The notes beneath the pieces were generated by a model. The model saw only the letters and a program-made list of their open reading frames with translations. It searched no databases and was not told the origin of the DNA. From NCBI GenBank assembly GCA_014218235.1, contig CM024755.1, forward strand, positions 80,545,960 through 80,609,959: a DNA stretch of 64,000 bases, written 5' to 3'. This DNA is from Colocasia esculenta. Its lineage: Eukaryota; Streptophyta; Magnoliopsida; Alismatales; Araceae. Of this stretch, positions 1-10,401 are shown in pieces. The translations under genes and the position numbers were made by a program. Numbering within the stretch: position 1 is the first letter of the stretch; every line of letters begins with the position of its first letter.

Positions 1-575
1 AATTTCATTTTGGAAAGGTCTTTGGAATCCTCAATGACAGTGGCCTTAGTATTCCAGATGAAGAGAGAACGAAGGATCTTTCTTACTAAGTCACTTTCAG
101 AGTATTCCTTCTTAAGACCTTTTAGCCCGTTAACTATTAGCATGAATCTTGCAAACATGTCTGATACGGTTTCATCAGTTTTCATCTTGAACATTTCATA
201 TTCAGACACTAACATGCTAACTTTAGTTTCCCTTACCTCGGACGTACCTTCGTAAATGAGTTCAAGCTTGTCCCACATCTCTTTTGCTGTTGAGCATGTG
301 GAGACTCTTGAGAACTCCTTTGGATGCACCGCACATTGCATCATGTTTAGTGCGCTCCAGTTGAGAGTTCCTTTAGCTATTTGGTCTTTCGTCCAGGTGT
401 CTTCATCCTCGGGCAACACGTATGGTCCCTTGCTGACTATCTTCCACAGCTCGTAATTTTGAGCTCTCAAAAATACCTGCATACGGTTTTTCCAATAAGA
501 ATAGTCAGTGCCATCAAAATAGGGTGGCCTGGTTACTGAATGTCCCTCGGCCATATACCCTTTGCTAGAATCCAT
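1..575 (-). CDS. Copia gag, N-terminal part, open at window edge
   Basis: Read on the reverse strand from the ATG at 575-573, the frame stays open to the window edge (about 191 codons). The start resembles SIRE-like Copia gag: a short leader, then PPYFDGTDYSYWKNRM at about residues 17-32, and later KEMWDKLELIYEGTS, the UBN2-type gag core. The same order is seen at 19540-20160 on the plus strand in a related element. Gag forms the particle that packages element RNA; this part precedes any zinc knuckle. The ATG lies 60 bp inside the primer-binding site, as expected for a first ORF. Unlike every other gag in this window, it has no stop or frameshift in the visible part, which suggests a young or active copy. 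Pol, if present, lies left of the window. Family call firm; activity is inference. Confidence 0.85.
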   Translation of the reverse strand, partial: MDSSKGYMAEGHSVTRPPYFDGTDYSYWKNRMQVFLRAQNYELWKIVSKGPYVLPEDEDTWTKDQIAKGTLNWSALNMMQCAVHPKEFSRVSTCSTAKEMWDKLELIYEGTSEVRETKVSMLVSEYEMFKMKTDETVSDMFARFMLIVNGLKGLKKEYSESDLVRKILRSLFIWNTKATVIEDSKDLSKMK

Positions 576-634
576 AAGATCGAAAATCTCCTGATCGCTA
601 GATCAAATGACGAAACAGTAAATCGGAGAAACCC

Positions 635-646
635 GCTCTGATACCA
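635..646 (-). other. Primer-binding site of minus-strand Copia element
   Basis: The reverse strand reads TGGTATCAGAGC two bases from the LTR end at 649. This is the usual plant Copia site complementary to the 3' end of initiator methionine tRNA, which primes minus-strand DNA synthesis. Confidence 0.9.
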
Positions 647-648
647 AT

Positions 649-1986
649 TGAAGAGTTATGCGGAAGTACACAATACGGTAATCTAGAAGGGGGGGTTGAA
701 TAGATTACGGCAATTTTAAACTATTGATGGCTTCTTTTCATGCTACAGCGATCTTAAAGATTTTGATTCAATTCAATTAAGTGTGAGACCGCTTGAGTTG
801 ATTAAAGAGAAAACAGGGAATCAAACGTGCGTATGAACACCGTGCCTACCAATCATCTATCGCAAAACGCGAACAAACCACAGAACACGATGATTTAAGG
901 TGGTTCGGAGTACACAACTCGTGTATCCTACATCCACCGTCCACACACACACGCAGAAACGACTGCTTATGAGCGAGTTCAACACTACAACTCAAACACA
1001 CACACGTTGTCTGATGAACCACGATCAGAACAACACACAAAACGTGAATCAAGCACAAGGGATGCTCGAAACACAACACACACACACACACGATTGGATG
1101 GAAATTATGAAATGGAGAAGAATTGGGAATTAGGGAACAAATCCGTTGGAATTCTTCTCGTGGATCGTCCAAACGCTCTTCAAACTTCGATTGGATGTAG
1201 ATTGATCGATGTAGAAGGTTGAATTGATGACGATCCGGCTTCAGCTCCGCATAGATGGTGATTCCACGTCGATCTGGGCGGAAAGTTGAAGCAGAGCAGC
1301 AATTTGGGGCTTTTCCTCTTGGTCCCTTGGAGGCTCTTGGATGGGAGGCTGCTCTCTGCGAAATTTGGCTCCAAAAGGATGCTTATATAGTGTTAGGTAA
1401 AGGTGGGGGTCGTGGAGGAAGGAAACACCCAAGTGGGGCCGGATTTGGAAACCCAAAATCTGAAGTTTCCGTCGGCTGTCGACAGGTGCACTTGCATCTG
1501 TCGACAGGCAGACTCAGGCTGAGAACTGGGTTTCAGGAATGAGTTTCTGAGTGTATCTGTCGACAGGCAGTTTCATCTGTCGACAGATGCACTCAGGAAT
1601 AGAAAACCTGAGCTCTGTCCTGGGTTGTCTGTGTGTATCTGTCGACAGGTACATTGCATCTGTCGACAGATGCACTCAGAGATGCAAACCTGAGTTCTGT
1701 CTTGAATGACTGTGTGAGTCTGTCGACAGGCATTTTGCATCTGTCGACAGATGACCTCTTTGACAGATTTTTGTGCCTTTTGCTCATCTTTTCATTGCTC
1801 CATGTTTCATGCTTGTGCACCTACATGCAAATACATTGTTAGTGATATACATTGTATGATTTAGCAATGTTTAACTCAATCAATTCATGGTGTTTTTCAT
1901 GTTAGTTAGCACATCAATTTTGCATTAATCAATGTTCAAGAATGTTAATGTGATCATCAAAAACATGATATATGGAAAACCAAACA
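649..1986 (-). repeat. 5' LTR of minus-strand SIRE-like Copia element
   Basis: The LTR starts with TG next to the primer-binding site and ends CCAAACA at 1986. It resembles the LTR at 30794-32085: both have a C- or G-run followed by ggttgaatagatt near the left end, a shared stretch around 900-990 versus 31055-31145, and clusters of GTCGAC palindromes. The internal region and the other LTR lie left of the window. The right boundary is inferred from the terminal CA and from comparison with the second copy; no flanking duplication can be tested. Confidence 0.8.
1476..1750. repeat. Array of four pairs of CTGTCGACAG palindromes in LTR
   Basis: Eight perfect copies of the 10-bp palindrome start at 1476, 1498, 1557, 1577, 1639, 1660, 1720 and 1741. 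They form four pairs with offsets of 22, 20, 21 and 21 bp, and the pairs repeat about every 81 bp. In element orientation this is the U3 side of the LTR, upstream of the expected transcription start, so a protein-binding or promoter role is plausible but not shown. Confidence 0.9.
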
Positions 1987-2982
1987 TGTATTTATAAGCC
2001 GATGTGTTGTCTATCTTTTTTCTGGTTATTTCTTTATTAGAGGCTTTATTGTCCTTATAATTCACAACGAAAATAATAATAGATGAGTACTTAGAGATGT
2101 TTGTACAAAGTTGGCAATAGAGTGATACTTAGTGTACATTAAGGACCATGGTGGACAATTTATGTTTAATTATCTTGCAAATCCATCTACCATTCGTCTA
2201 AGAGAGAACTTAGGGGATAAGAAAGCCTAAACTAAAGAGGTGAGGCCATATTTTTTTGATTCTTTTATTGGAGACTTTATTATCCCTTCATCCAATGTGA
2301 AACAATGATTGGTCAACTTTCAAGGCATGCATGACCAGATTGCATGCCATGATAATCCAACAAGTACTATTCTTTCCGATAAAGGTGAATTCCCTTTAAT
2401 AGGTATGGGCTCCTATATATTTCTACTTCTATATTTTCACTAGAGTAATACATGTTATGGCTACACCTAGTTATCTTGTAGATTCTTTTGTTAATACTTT
2501 ATAGATTTTTTGCAAAAAACCTTTTCATACATTTATTTATGGAATTGTCTTGCTTATTTTCGTACTTTTAATAATCTTTCTAAATTGCGTTACTTGCAAA
2601 AATGCTCTTCTTGGTATCATATATGTTGGTATTCTATTAAAATATCTTTTTATTCGTGGTTTATCTTTAACTAGAGTTGAAAATCTTCCAAAGATATAAT
2701 CTACTACAAATATTGCTATTTTATCTTAATTCTGATCTGAATATTTATACTAATATTAGAACGTTTCTTAGAAGCAACATATTATATCAGAATATTTTGA
2801 GTTTAAACATGAATATAATATTTGATAGAAATTTTTAATCTAAAATATTTATGTAATTGACTCCAAATAGTAAGGTAAGATTCCGATGATAATAATAATA
2901 TATAATTGCTCTTTTGTTATATATGCGATTAGGAGTTTCAGGAAGGATGCGCATGCATTGGTGATCGCGGGGATGACACTTA
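1987..2982. other. AT-rich intergenic stretch, no gene recognised
   Basis: The stretch is strongly AT-rich, with no long frame on either strand and no recognisable domain. Short fragments could be remains of an old element, but nothing supports a specific call. Confidence 0.5.
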
Positions 2983-4157
2983 GGGTCCATTTGTTTTCCT
3001 GTAAAAGTTTCCACAAGAAAAGGTTTTCCAAGAAAACCTCATAAAAGTTGTTATTTGGTTGTTCTGAAAAGTTGATCCATGAAAATATTTTCTTAAAAAT
3101 CTCAGATTCTGGCATCCGAAGAGAGATCTCGCACGCCGTTTTCGCACAGTGCATTTTCAGGGACCCCTGGAAAAAGACGCGAGTAGGCTTGGCACCTTCG
3201 ACTCTGTAGAGGACTGCCTTGGGCCTATGATGCCGCCACCCGCGCCCTCCGCGGCCCTAAGGCCAAGACCAACTTCCCCACGTGTCTTGGGGGTGCATCG
3301 CCTTCTCTGGCCGACACGGTGCCTCCGCTCATTGGGCTTGGCCTGGACTTCCCCACAGCCACGGCCGACAACATGCAACCTTCTAGCAGTAGTGTCAGCA
3401 CTCGCCGCCACAAGACAACCCCCAATCTCGACAGACGACGAGTGGCTATAGCAGCACCATGGAGTCCTTCAGTGGGCAGCGGATCTCCGCCCCCACTCCG
3501 CAGTCGCATCTGTATCATCAATCGCTCCTATCTCTATCGCGGGGCCCCAACGATGTCGGCGATGATTGCCACAGCGACTGCGGCTCCTCTACCCTCGTGG
3601 TGAACAACGAGGATGATGATGTTGCCCCCATCACCATTGTGTTGAGCCTGGTAGCCTCGAGCCCAAGTGGACAAGGGGAACTATGGATGCCCTGTTGCCT
3701 CTGCCGAATGATCCGTTGGACACCGGTGGGGTGTCTTCAGTGGTCACCCGACACTCCGGTGGCCGCCTGTGGCAGTTGGCTCCATAGCGCCAGCACAGGG
3801 AAGGCCATTGAGATGAGGAAGACAATTCCCCATTACGCAGTGCCAAGGGACCTTGGCAAATGTAATTTTATGTTTGTACTATTTTTTCATAATTTGATTG
3901 AAATCTTATTTTAACTATATATCATATTTACATAATTAGTGTATGTATCCCTGATATTTAGTATTTTACACACAAATAAACATGTGAAAATAAATTCTGG
4001 AAAATATTTTACTAGAAAACAAATATCAGAAAATATATTGAAGAAAAATATTTACGTGGGTACCAAATGGATAATTGTGTTTTTAATTTTCTTGTAAAAA
4101 TTAATACTTGAATTTTTTTTTCCTATGAATTTAGTTTACAAGCAACCAAATGGATCC
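2983..4157. mobile_element. PIF/Harbinger-like nonautonomous element with GC-rich cargo
   Basis: The left end GGGTCCATTTGTTTTCCTG and the right end, read in reverse as GGATCCATTTGGTTGCTTG, are terminal inverted repeats. Both flanks carry TTA (2980-2982 and 4158-4160), the 3-bp target duplication typical of PIF/Harbinger elements. The outer parts are AT-rich with repeated AAATATTTT motifs, while about 3140-3870 is sharply GC-rich. Small frames in the GC-rich part match nothing I recognise, and no transposase is visible. The GC-rich core looks like captured host sequence, which is inference. Confidence 0.75.
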
Positions 4158-4160
4158 TTA

Positions 4161-4695
4161 AACTCCTAGTCCTTAGATTCTCATTATAATAGGTGACACT
4201 GCAAGCCACAAATCAAGCATGCAGTTATTTGCTGCACACACTTTTGTAATTATACGGCAGAAAATGAGAGGACAAGTTCACCTTTCTATAATTGGTCGAT
4301 AATACATGTAATAAAGACATCTCATTATTTTATCTTATATCTTTTCATTTTATATAAAACTCAATATATATACACAGAATGGTCGACGCAGGCATAAATA
4401 TAGATTTGTAGCCATAAAACAAAGACCGTTAGGTAAAATACGAAGACACCTAGCAGCATATAGAACATCCCCCTCCAACATGCATTCCTGTGCAAGTTTC
4501 ACTCTCAACGAAGATGAGAAATGCTTTCAATGCAAGATGTCGACTAGTAAGGTTTTATAGTTTTTTTTTTCATTGTTTGATATATATATGCTAGGTTGGT
4601 GGACCTAGTCTTCTTGAGCTAGAGACCCAAAGTATATATCTAAATTCTAATTATTTACAACTTTAGAGTAAATCTCTTTATAAACTTGACAAATT
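4161..4695. other. AT-rich spacer
   Basis: I see no supported gene or element here. The sequence is AT-rich and is the target into which the SINE at 4712 inserted. Confidence 0.5.
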
Positions 4696-4711
4696 TGGAT
4701 CTTAAACTCTT

Positions 4712-4942
4712 TTTTTTTTTTTTTTTGATAACGAGGAAATCCCGCCCCGTGTGGCTTTGCGGACTCAAGGATTGGTGTTCGTGAACTCCAAGGTCAGGAC
4801 TTGGCAGCTCCTACTTTCCGTATACCTGTATTGCCCTTACCCCACTTGACCAGAAAAACTCCGGATTTACACACCTCGAGGATTGCATGTAAATCAGGTA
4901 AATCCCCCCCCAGGAATCGAACTCGGGACCTCTTGCTTTTAA
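4712..4942 (-). mobile_element. tRNA-type SINE, 5'-truncated, with 16-bp target duplication
   Basis: The 16-mer TGGATCTTAAACTCTT occurs at 4696-4711 and again at 4943-4958, flanking the insert exactly. On the minus strand the insert ends in a poly(A) tract (T-run at 4711-4726). Near its head, about 4905-4922, it carries AGTTCGATTCC, close to the RNA polymerase III B box. Only about 20 bp precede the B box, so the A box and most of the tRNA-like head are missing. Poly(A), long duplication and B box together support retroposition by LINE machinery. The SINE family is not identified. Confidence 0.8.
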
Positions 4943-5198
4943 TGGATCTTAAACTCTTCTCATCTAATATGAGACGGAGCGCCTAATTAATGAGGCCACT
5001 CTTTGTATAGTACACATAAGATTTTATAGTTTGGTTGCATCATTATTCATATATATGAATGTAGCATGGCCGTCTTGATTCCATTGCTTGTCAGTTGCAT
5101 GGCCATTACCTGCTGTTGATTTTATATATGTCATATAATATAACCAAATAAAGAGACTGAGGATAAGTTATTGATGATGCATAGATTATCTATGTTTA

Positions 5199-6096
5199 GG
5201 AGTAGTTTTTTTAGTTTGAGATGGTTCAATTGAGGATATTTATAATGGAGGATAACTTTTGATGTGATGTGATGTGATAGGATGTCTAAAATTATCACTC
5301 TTTTATCTCTAATTTGACATCACTTATCCATGTATAAAGAGAGGATACACAAATTTTTAAAGCAAAAAGTACAACATGGGCTTTGGTAACGTGATAAAGT
5401 AGTTTATCTCCATTTTATCACTTGTTTTAACTCTAGGTAGTTTGATAACTTGTTTAGTTTAACTTTGGGTGATAAAAGTTAACCACGATCAAAGGATGAT
5501 AAAGAGGAGGGGGATAACTATCCCACCCATGAAGGAGGGATAAAAATTATCCTCAGGGCTAACTTATTAATTAATTCTATTTTAAAAAATTATGTATCTC
5601 TCCTTATACATAGATAAATAGTGTCAAATTAGTTATTAGGATAATAACTATACACAATCTGTCACATTACATCATATTAAAATTATATCTCTTCATAATT
5701 ATCCCTCATTTAAACCATCTCAAACCATAAAAGTCGAGCCAGTTTGGTAACCTGATAAGGAGGTTTATCCCCCTTTTATCGCTAGTTTAATGCCCACAAG
5801 AAGTTTGATAATGTGTTTAGTTTATCGTGATAAAAATTATCCAAGATAAAAAGTTGATAAAGGGGGTGATAACTATCTCTCCCATGTGGGGTGATAAAAG
5901 CCATCGCTAGGGATCGCTCATTAAATATTGTTATTGTACTCTTGAAAATCGTGTGTGTATTTATATACAGATAAATTGTGTCAAATTAGGGATAAATGAG
6001 TAATAACTATATACATTATGTCACATCACATCACATTAAAAATTATCTCCTACATAATTATCTCTTATTTAAACCATCTCAAACCAAAAACACCCC
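5199..6096. mobile_element. Compound MITE with long inverted arms
   Basis: The left arm (about 5199-5345) and right arm (about 5950-6096) are long imperfect inverted repeats sharing GTTTGAGATGGTT and a run of TGATGTGATG-type repeats. A second partial copy of the right arm lies at about 5590-5730. The unit of core plus arm (5375-5730 and 5740-6096) is therefore duplicated in tandem; each core starts with TTTGGTAAC and is rich in GATAA. No coding potential. Ends starting GGRGT suggest a Tourist/PIF-like MITE. The left flank is TTA but the right is AAA, so the target duplication is not proven. Confidence 0.65.
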
Positions 6097-6472
6097 AAAC
6101 ATGAATAATTTATATCTGATTTACTTATAAGATCTCCTTATCTCATTATCAAGAGGTCCGAAATAATCTGTGTACACGATTAACCTATCATTGGTCGTCT
6201 TATCTCATTATCAAAGAATGAGTTATTTTTAGAGATAACTTTTATTCGCCCTTCATAAAAGGAATATCTATCTTCCTACTCAACATCTGATCTGTATCCG
6301 TGTATAAAAGTTATCACCGAAATTTATCTTAAATCGATTGTCAAAATAGATTAAAACTTATCATCCATGTTAAGTAGGGGATAATTCTCCATAACCAGTT
6401 ATCAAATCCGCGTATATATAGTTAGATTAACTTTTTATATATCCGGCCATCAAAGTAATAAACATTAGAGAG
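6097..6472. other. GATAA-rich remnant, MITE-like
   Basis: AT-rich sequence with repeated TTATCTCATTATCAA and GATAA motifs like those in the neighbouring compound MITE. Ends are not clear. It sits about 500 bp upstream of the SABATH gene. Confidence 0.4.
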
Positions 6473-6892
6473 TGCACATCTCAGTGCAGATTTAGGCTAA
6501 CAACTCCGATGGAACACAAATTAGATCCATCTCCGCGGTCTAAGCTATACACACTTATATAATCCTTGTCCTCTTCCAGTTGAGGCGCCTCGTAAGAATG
6601 GAGCTGATCAGCTTCACCTCTCACGTTTCTTGGAGGTGGGACAATCGAAGTCCCGCCGCGTCTTTTGGACACAGGAAGTACACTTGCCCAGCATGATCGA
6701 CGTGCATTAATGCGGGTCGTTCTCGCTTCACATGCTAGTAGAAGCTAGTCACGGATACGCTTTTGCCGACCGCCAACTTTTAGCGGCGAAAGCTTTACGT
6801 GAGAACCTAGACCTGCATTGCATAGTGAAGTTGTCAAATAATTAACGGCCGGGCAACTACCCGTTACCTCGCCAATGGCCATCCCTCTTGAT

Positions 6893-6903
6893 CTCTATAT
6901 ATA
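6893..6903 (+). promoter_or_regulatory. TATA box of the SABATH gene
   Basis: TCTATATATAG lies about 95-105 bp upstream of the ATG at 6999, a normal distance for a plant TATA box with a short leader. The start site would be near 6925-6935 (inference). Confidence 0.7.
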
Positions 6904-6998
6904 GGAGTCCCTTTCTCCTACAGTCCACCAGCTCCATCCCCATCCAAAGGACCGCCACCTGCCTGTTCCCAGCTCTCACAAGACACTAGTTAATTACA

Positions 6999-7179
6999 AT
7001 GGCAACCACCCTCCAGAGAGAGAGCCTTGCTGTTGCTCCGGTGAAGCTAGAGCGTCTACTTAGCATGAAGGGCGGCAATGGAGAGGCCAGCTACGTGAAG
7101 AACTCGCAGGCCCAGGTGCTTGCCATTCCTCCTCCTTCATGATATATATAACAACAAGTAACTAACTCCCTTTTTTTTT

Positions 7180-7212
<33 letters not shown>

Positions 7213-9240
7213 GTGTTAACCAACAGCCGTTGGTTGCCCTCGTGGGCACCAAAGTTGGCAACCTTTGGCTGGAGTGCGGTTGTGTCCCAGAAAAGGAGGA
7301 CTTTGCCTCCTCGGAAAAACGGCTCTCCCGTAGAAGTAGAAGGACAAGGTTGATCCAGAAAAAGGAACACAACGCAGAAAGGAGTTCTGCAGTCCTTCTC
7401 CCAGTCGCATGCAAGAAGAGTGCTCTCTCTCTCTTGGAAGAACTGCGCAGGGACTGTGCAAGTCTACCTCTCTCTCTCTCACACACACACAAGGTGTGTA
7501 AGGCTTCTCTCACGGGACATCACTGTCGCATCTCGAGGACGTTTGGAGCGAGGAACTACGAAGAAGACTCTTGTAGCCTTCTTCCCGATCCTACGACATT
7601 CCGCAACGCACGAGGTGCACACCTCGATCAACATCTAACAGGAAGCAACAAGTAACTTATAACTCATTGTGTAGACGAACCCACGTATTTATATGTGGCC
7701 TGTAACAAGTTAATCCGTGTCGATACTTGGTTTGATTAGGGTTTTCTTTCCTTACTTTCTTATGTGAGCTAGTAATATTTGGTGCGCGCAAGTGATCGAG
7801 TGATTGGCTGGGCCATATTGTCGATGGAATGGGCAATTAATGATTGTCCGATTTGCGCGCAGATCATCTCTCAGCACCAAATATTTCTCTTCTTATATAT
7901 ACGTCTATCTTCCTTCATATATATTGGAATGGTGCCTGCAGGCTCGGCATGCCCGCTCCATGCTCCACCTGTTGGAAGCCACACTGGACGCCGTGCCTCT
8001 CCCCGAGGGCGACGAACACGCCTTCACTGTGGCGGACTTGGGCTGCTCCTGCGGCAACAACACGCTGTTCATGGTGGACGTGATCGTGCGGCACATTGCC
8101 AAGAGGTACGAGCTCTCAGGGAGGGAGGCTCCCGAGTTCCAGGCGTTCTTCTCTAACCTCCCCAGCAACGATTTCAACGTGCTCTTCCAGCTCCTCCCAC
8201 CGCTGACCTCCTTCGATGGCGGCAGTCTCGAGCAGTGCCTCGCCGCCGCCGGTGGCAGCCGTCCCTACTATGCCGCGGGGGTGCCGGGGTCCTTCTACTG
8301 ACGTCTCTTCCCGGAGAGGTCCGTCGACTTTTTTTACTCGGCGTTCTCACTGCACTGGCTATCTCAGGTAAGTTTCCGCCATGCTCACCGAGAGAGAGAG
8401 AAAGAGAGAGAACCTGCTGCCTGTTCCTGTATAGTTAATGAGCCATGTTTATTTTCTTGGGAGTAGGTGCCGGAAAGTATGACGGACAGGCGGTCTCCGG
8501 CGTACAACAAAGGAAGAGTGTTCATCCACGGTGCGACGGAGGCCGCGGCTCGTGCGTACGGGCGGCAGTTTCAAGCGGACCTTGCTAGCTTCCTGCGGTG
8601 CCGTGCGCGGGAGGTGTGCCGCGGTGGCTCCATGTTCCTGGTCTGCCTCCGCCGCACTTCGGCGAACCCAGCCGACCAGGGCGGTGCTGGAGTCCTCTTC
8701 GGCACCCACTTCCAGGATGCTTGTGAGGATCTCATCCAAGAGGTAATAACGAACTCAAAAACCGTATCTGTCACGGAGCTCCTCTCCCTACCTTTCTCTT
8801 TCTACGCATGTGTAACGTCGTGCTGGCTGGTTGCTGTGATGGGGCGGCGGGAACAGGGCCTAGTGGACGCCGAGAAGCGCGACGGCTTCAACATCCCCGT
8901 GTACGCCCCGAGCCTGCAGGAGTTCCGGGAGGTGGTGGAGGCGGACGGGTCGTTCGCCATCAACACGCTGCAGGTGGTGCGAGGGGGAAGTCCGTTGGTG
9001 GTGAGTCGGCCGGATGACGTGGAGGAGGTCGGGCGGGCGATGGCGAACAGCTGCAGGTCGGTGTGCGGGGTGCTGGTGGAGGCACACCTCGGGGAGGAGG
9101 TCGGGGACGCGCTGTTCGCGCGGCTGGAGCGGCGGGCAGCGAGATGGGCGGGGGAGCTTATGGAGCAACTTCAGCTCTTCCACATCGTGGCCTCACTCTA
9201 TTTTCGGGAAGCAAAATGGTTTACCAACACATTTTCTTGA
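6999..9240 (+). pseudogene. SABATH-family carboxyl methyltransferase, interrupted by TGA
   Basis: SABATH enzymes move a methyl group from S-adenosylmethionine to the carboxyl group of small acids such as salicylate, benzoate, jasmonate or indole-acetate. Four exons join in frame with GT-AG introns: 6999-7115, 7942-8348 (approximate donor), 8467-8742 and 8857-9240. Exon 1 carries LLSMKGGNGEASYVKNSQAQ, the N-terminal family signature. Exon 2 has ADLGCSCGNNTLF, the SAM-binding motif. Exon 3 has PAYNKGRVFIHGA, and exon 4 ends with the family C-terminus around FHIVASL, followed by a short unusual extension. A TGA at 8299-8301 stops the frame in exon 2, just before the conserved RLFPERSVDFFYSAFS block; a glycine codon is usual there. 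All other exons and splice sites are open, so the break is recent or a sequence error. The substrate cannot be told from this sequence. Confidence 0.85.
7171..7210. repeat. T19-G21 homopolymer block in SABATH intron 1
   Basis: Nineteen T are followed directly by twenty-one G inside the first intron (7116-7941). The G-run could form quadruplex DNA, or the block may be an assembly artefact. The rest of the intron is GC-richer than the surrounding spacer and contains CT and AC microsatellite at about 7428-7491. Confidence 0.9.
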
Positions 9241-9258
9241 CACAACTGTAAACACATC

Positions 9259-9863
9259 TGTTACTGCTAGAGTAACGAGACCTGCAAGACCACCGTGACC
9301 TCGGTGGGGGAATGCTCCAACGCTCAAGTTAGAGTCGGCAGAATGGAAAGATAGGGTTGTTGCCTCAGAAGTTGCCTACCTTGTTGTGAGAGACGCCTCC
9401 CCCTTTTATAGTGGCTCCGTCAATGTGGTTTATGGTAAGTGGGTAGAAGTCGCGCTTCGGGTATCGTCCGAGATTCCTGTTGACTGATTTCGTGGCGCTA
9501 ATTGCGGGTAATTTGTGATCACGATCCACAAGCTATCTTAACACTAATGGGGTTTCCACAATCGTCACGCGGGAGCGATTAAAGGACGCAGTCCATGGCC
9601 TTCGGGCCCCTTCCGCGTTCTGACTTTCCTCCACAGCCATTCGACGCGCCAGAGGATTTAGTTATACGAGCTCTTATTGCTTCCCTATGCAGTGACTCGG
9701 TCTACAGAGCTTGCTGGGCTGGGCTGGGCCGTCGGGAGCCATCCATCCTGACGCCAAGTGCCCTTGTCTTAGCAAGGTCGGCTGAAACCCCCCCCTGCAC
9801 CGGTTAGCTGAGTGACAACTCGTCCTACTCCTGAGCCGAGCGGCTGAATGACGACCCGTAACA
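9259..9863 (-). repeat. 3' LTR of the Tat-lineage element
   Basis: Starts TGTTACTGCTAGAGTAAC and ends CCCGTAACA. It matches 27924-28597 closely but lacks about 70 bp near its left end that the other LTR has at about 27945-28013. The reverse strand has a TATAAAAGGGG-type TATA box at about 9410-9420. Confidence 0.9.
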
Positions 9864-9880
9864 CTAGCCCCCCAGCTTTT
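9864..9880 (-). other. Polypurine tract of the Tat-lineage element
   Basis: The reverse strand reads AAAAGCTGGGGGGCTAG immediately before the LTR. A purine-rich stretch at this place primes plus-strand DNA synthesis, and it fixes this LTR as the 3' one. Confidence 0.8.
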
Positions 9881-10234
9881 GCTCAGATCGTGGCAATGAG
9901 CTGAGGAAAAGATGTCAAAGTTCATACGCCACCGTACACCTTTTCGCCGATCGTGCTGTGCTCCGTTATGATTACGAAAAGACAGTAACCGTCAAAACAG
10001 ACGTGACTTCCGATCTTCGCTCTGAACGGTGCACCGATTCGGCTTCTGTCCGCAATAATGGCGGTCTCTGAAGCGACGGCCGTTCCCATCAACGTCCCGT
10101 CTTCTGCCCGCCTTCCTGCGATTACGATCCGCGTTCGCGGCCCGTCGACTATTGGAGAGGTGACAGGTGGACGAATTGTGACACTCCGATAATGGCCCTG
10201 ACAGATGTCCGTCGGATCAAGATGGTTTTCGTGC

Positions 10235-10246
10235 CCTATAAACACC
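10235..10246 (+). promoter_or_regulatory. TATA box of the antisense extra gene
   Basis: CCTATAAACACC lies about 160 bp upstream of the ATG at 10402 on the plus strand, opposite to the retrotransposon's own direction. It suggests that the extra gene has its own promoter. Confidence 0.5.
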
Positions 10247-10401
10247 GCTTCTAGGATTGGAAAGAGGGACCCTTTGCGCGCGAGATTCGTGACCTGTCGA
10301 GGCCGAGTTCCCGAGTGGTAGTGGAGTGTGTGAACGAGCGACCTTCGCCGAGCTCCCAGTCGACGACCCTAGTTTGATTTCTTCTTCTTTGGAGGTAAGC
10401 C

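Noticed and set aside
2160..2640. Old Copia pol remnant
   Set aside because: A few short stretches faintly suggest it, but no motif is convincing in any frame.
3459..3914. Gene of 151 codons in the PIF-like element
   Set aside because: No recognisable domain; overlapping frames on both strands are equally long, as expected for GC-rich sequence. Kept only as possible captured cargo.
4890..4942. tRNA gene
   Set aside because: Only the B box is tRNA-like; there is no A box or cloverleaf, and the piece lies inside a SINE with a target duplication.
6481..6672. Small minus-strand gene of 63 codons upstream of SABATH
   Set aside because: No domain, no promoter or splice signals that I can support; it may be part of the SABATH promoter region.
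7188..7655. Protein-coding gene of 155 codons in SABATH intron 1
   Set aside because: The frame starts in the homopolymer block, runs through microsatellite and lies between good splice sites of the SABATH gene.
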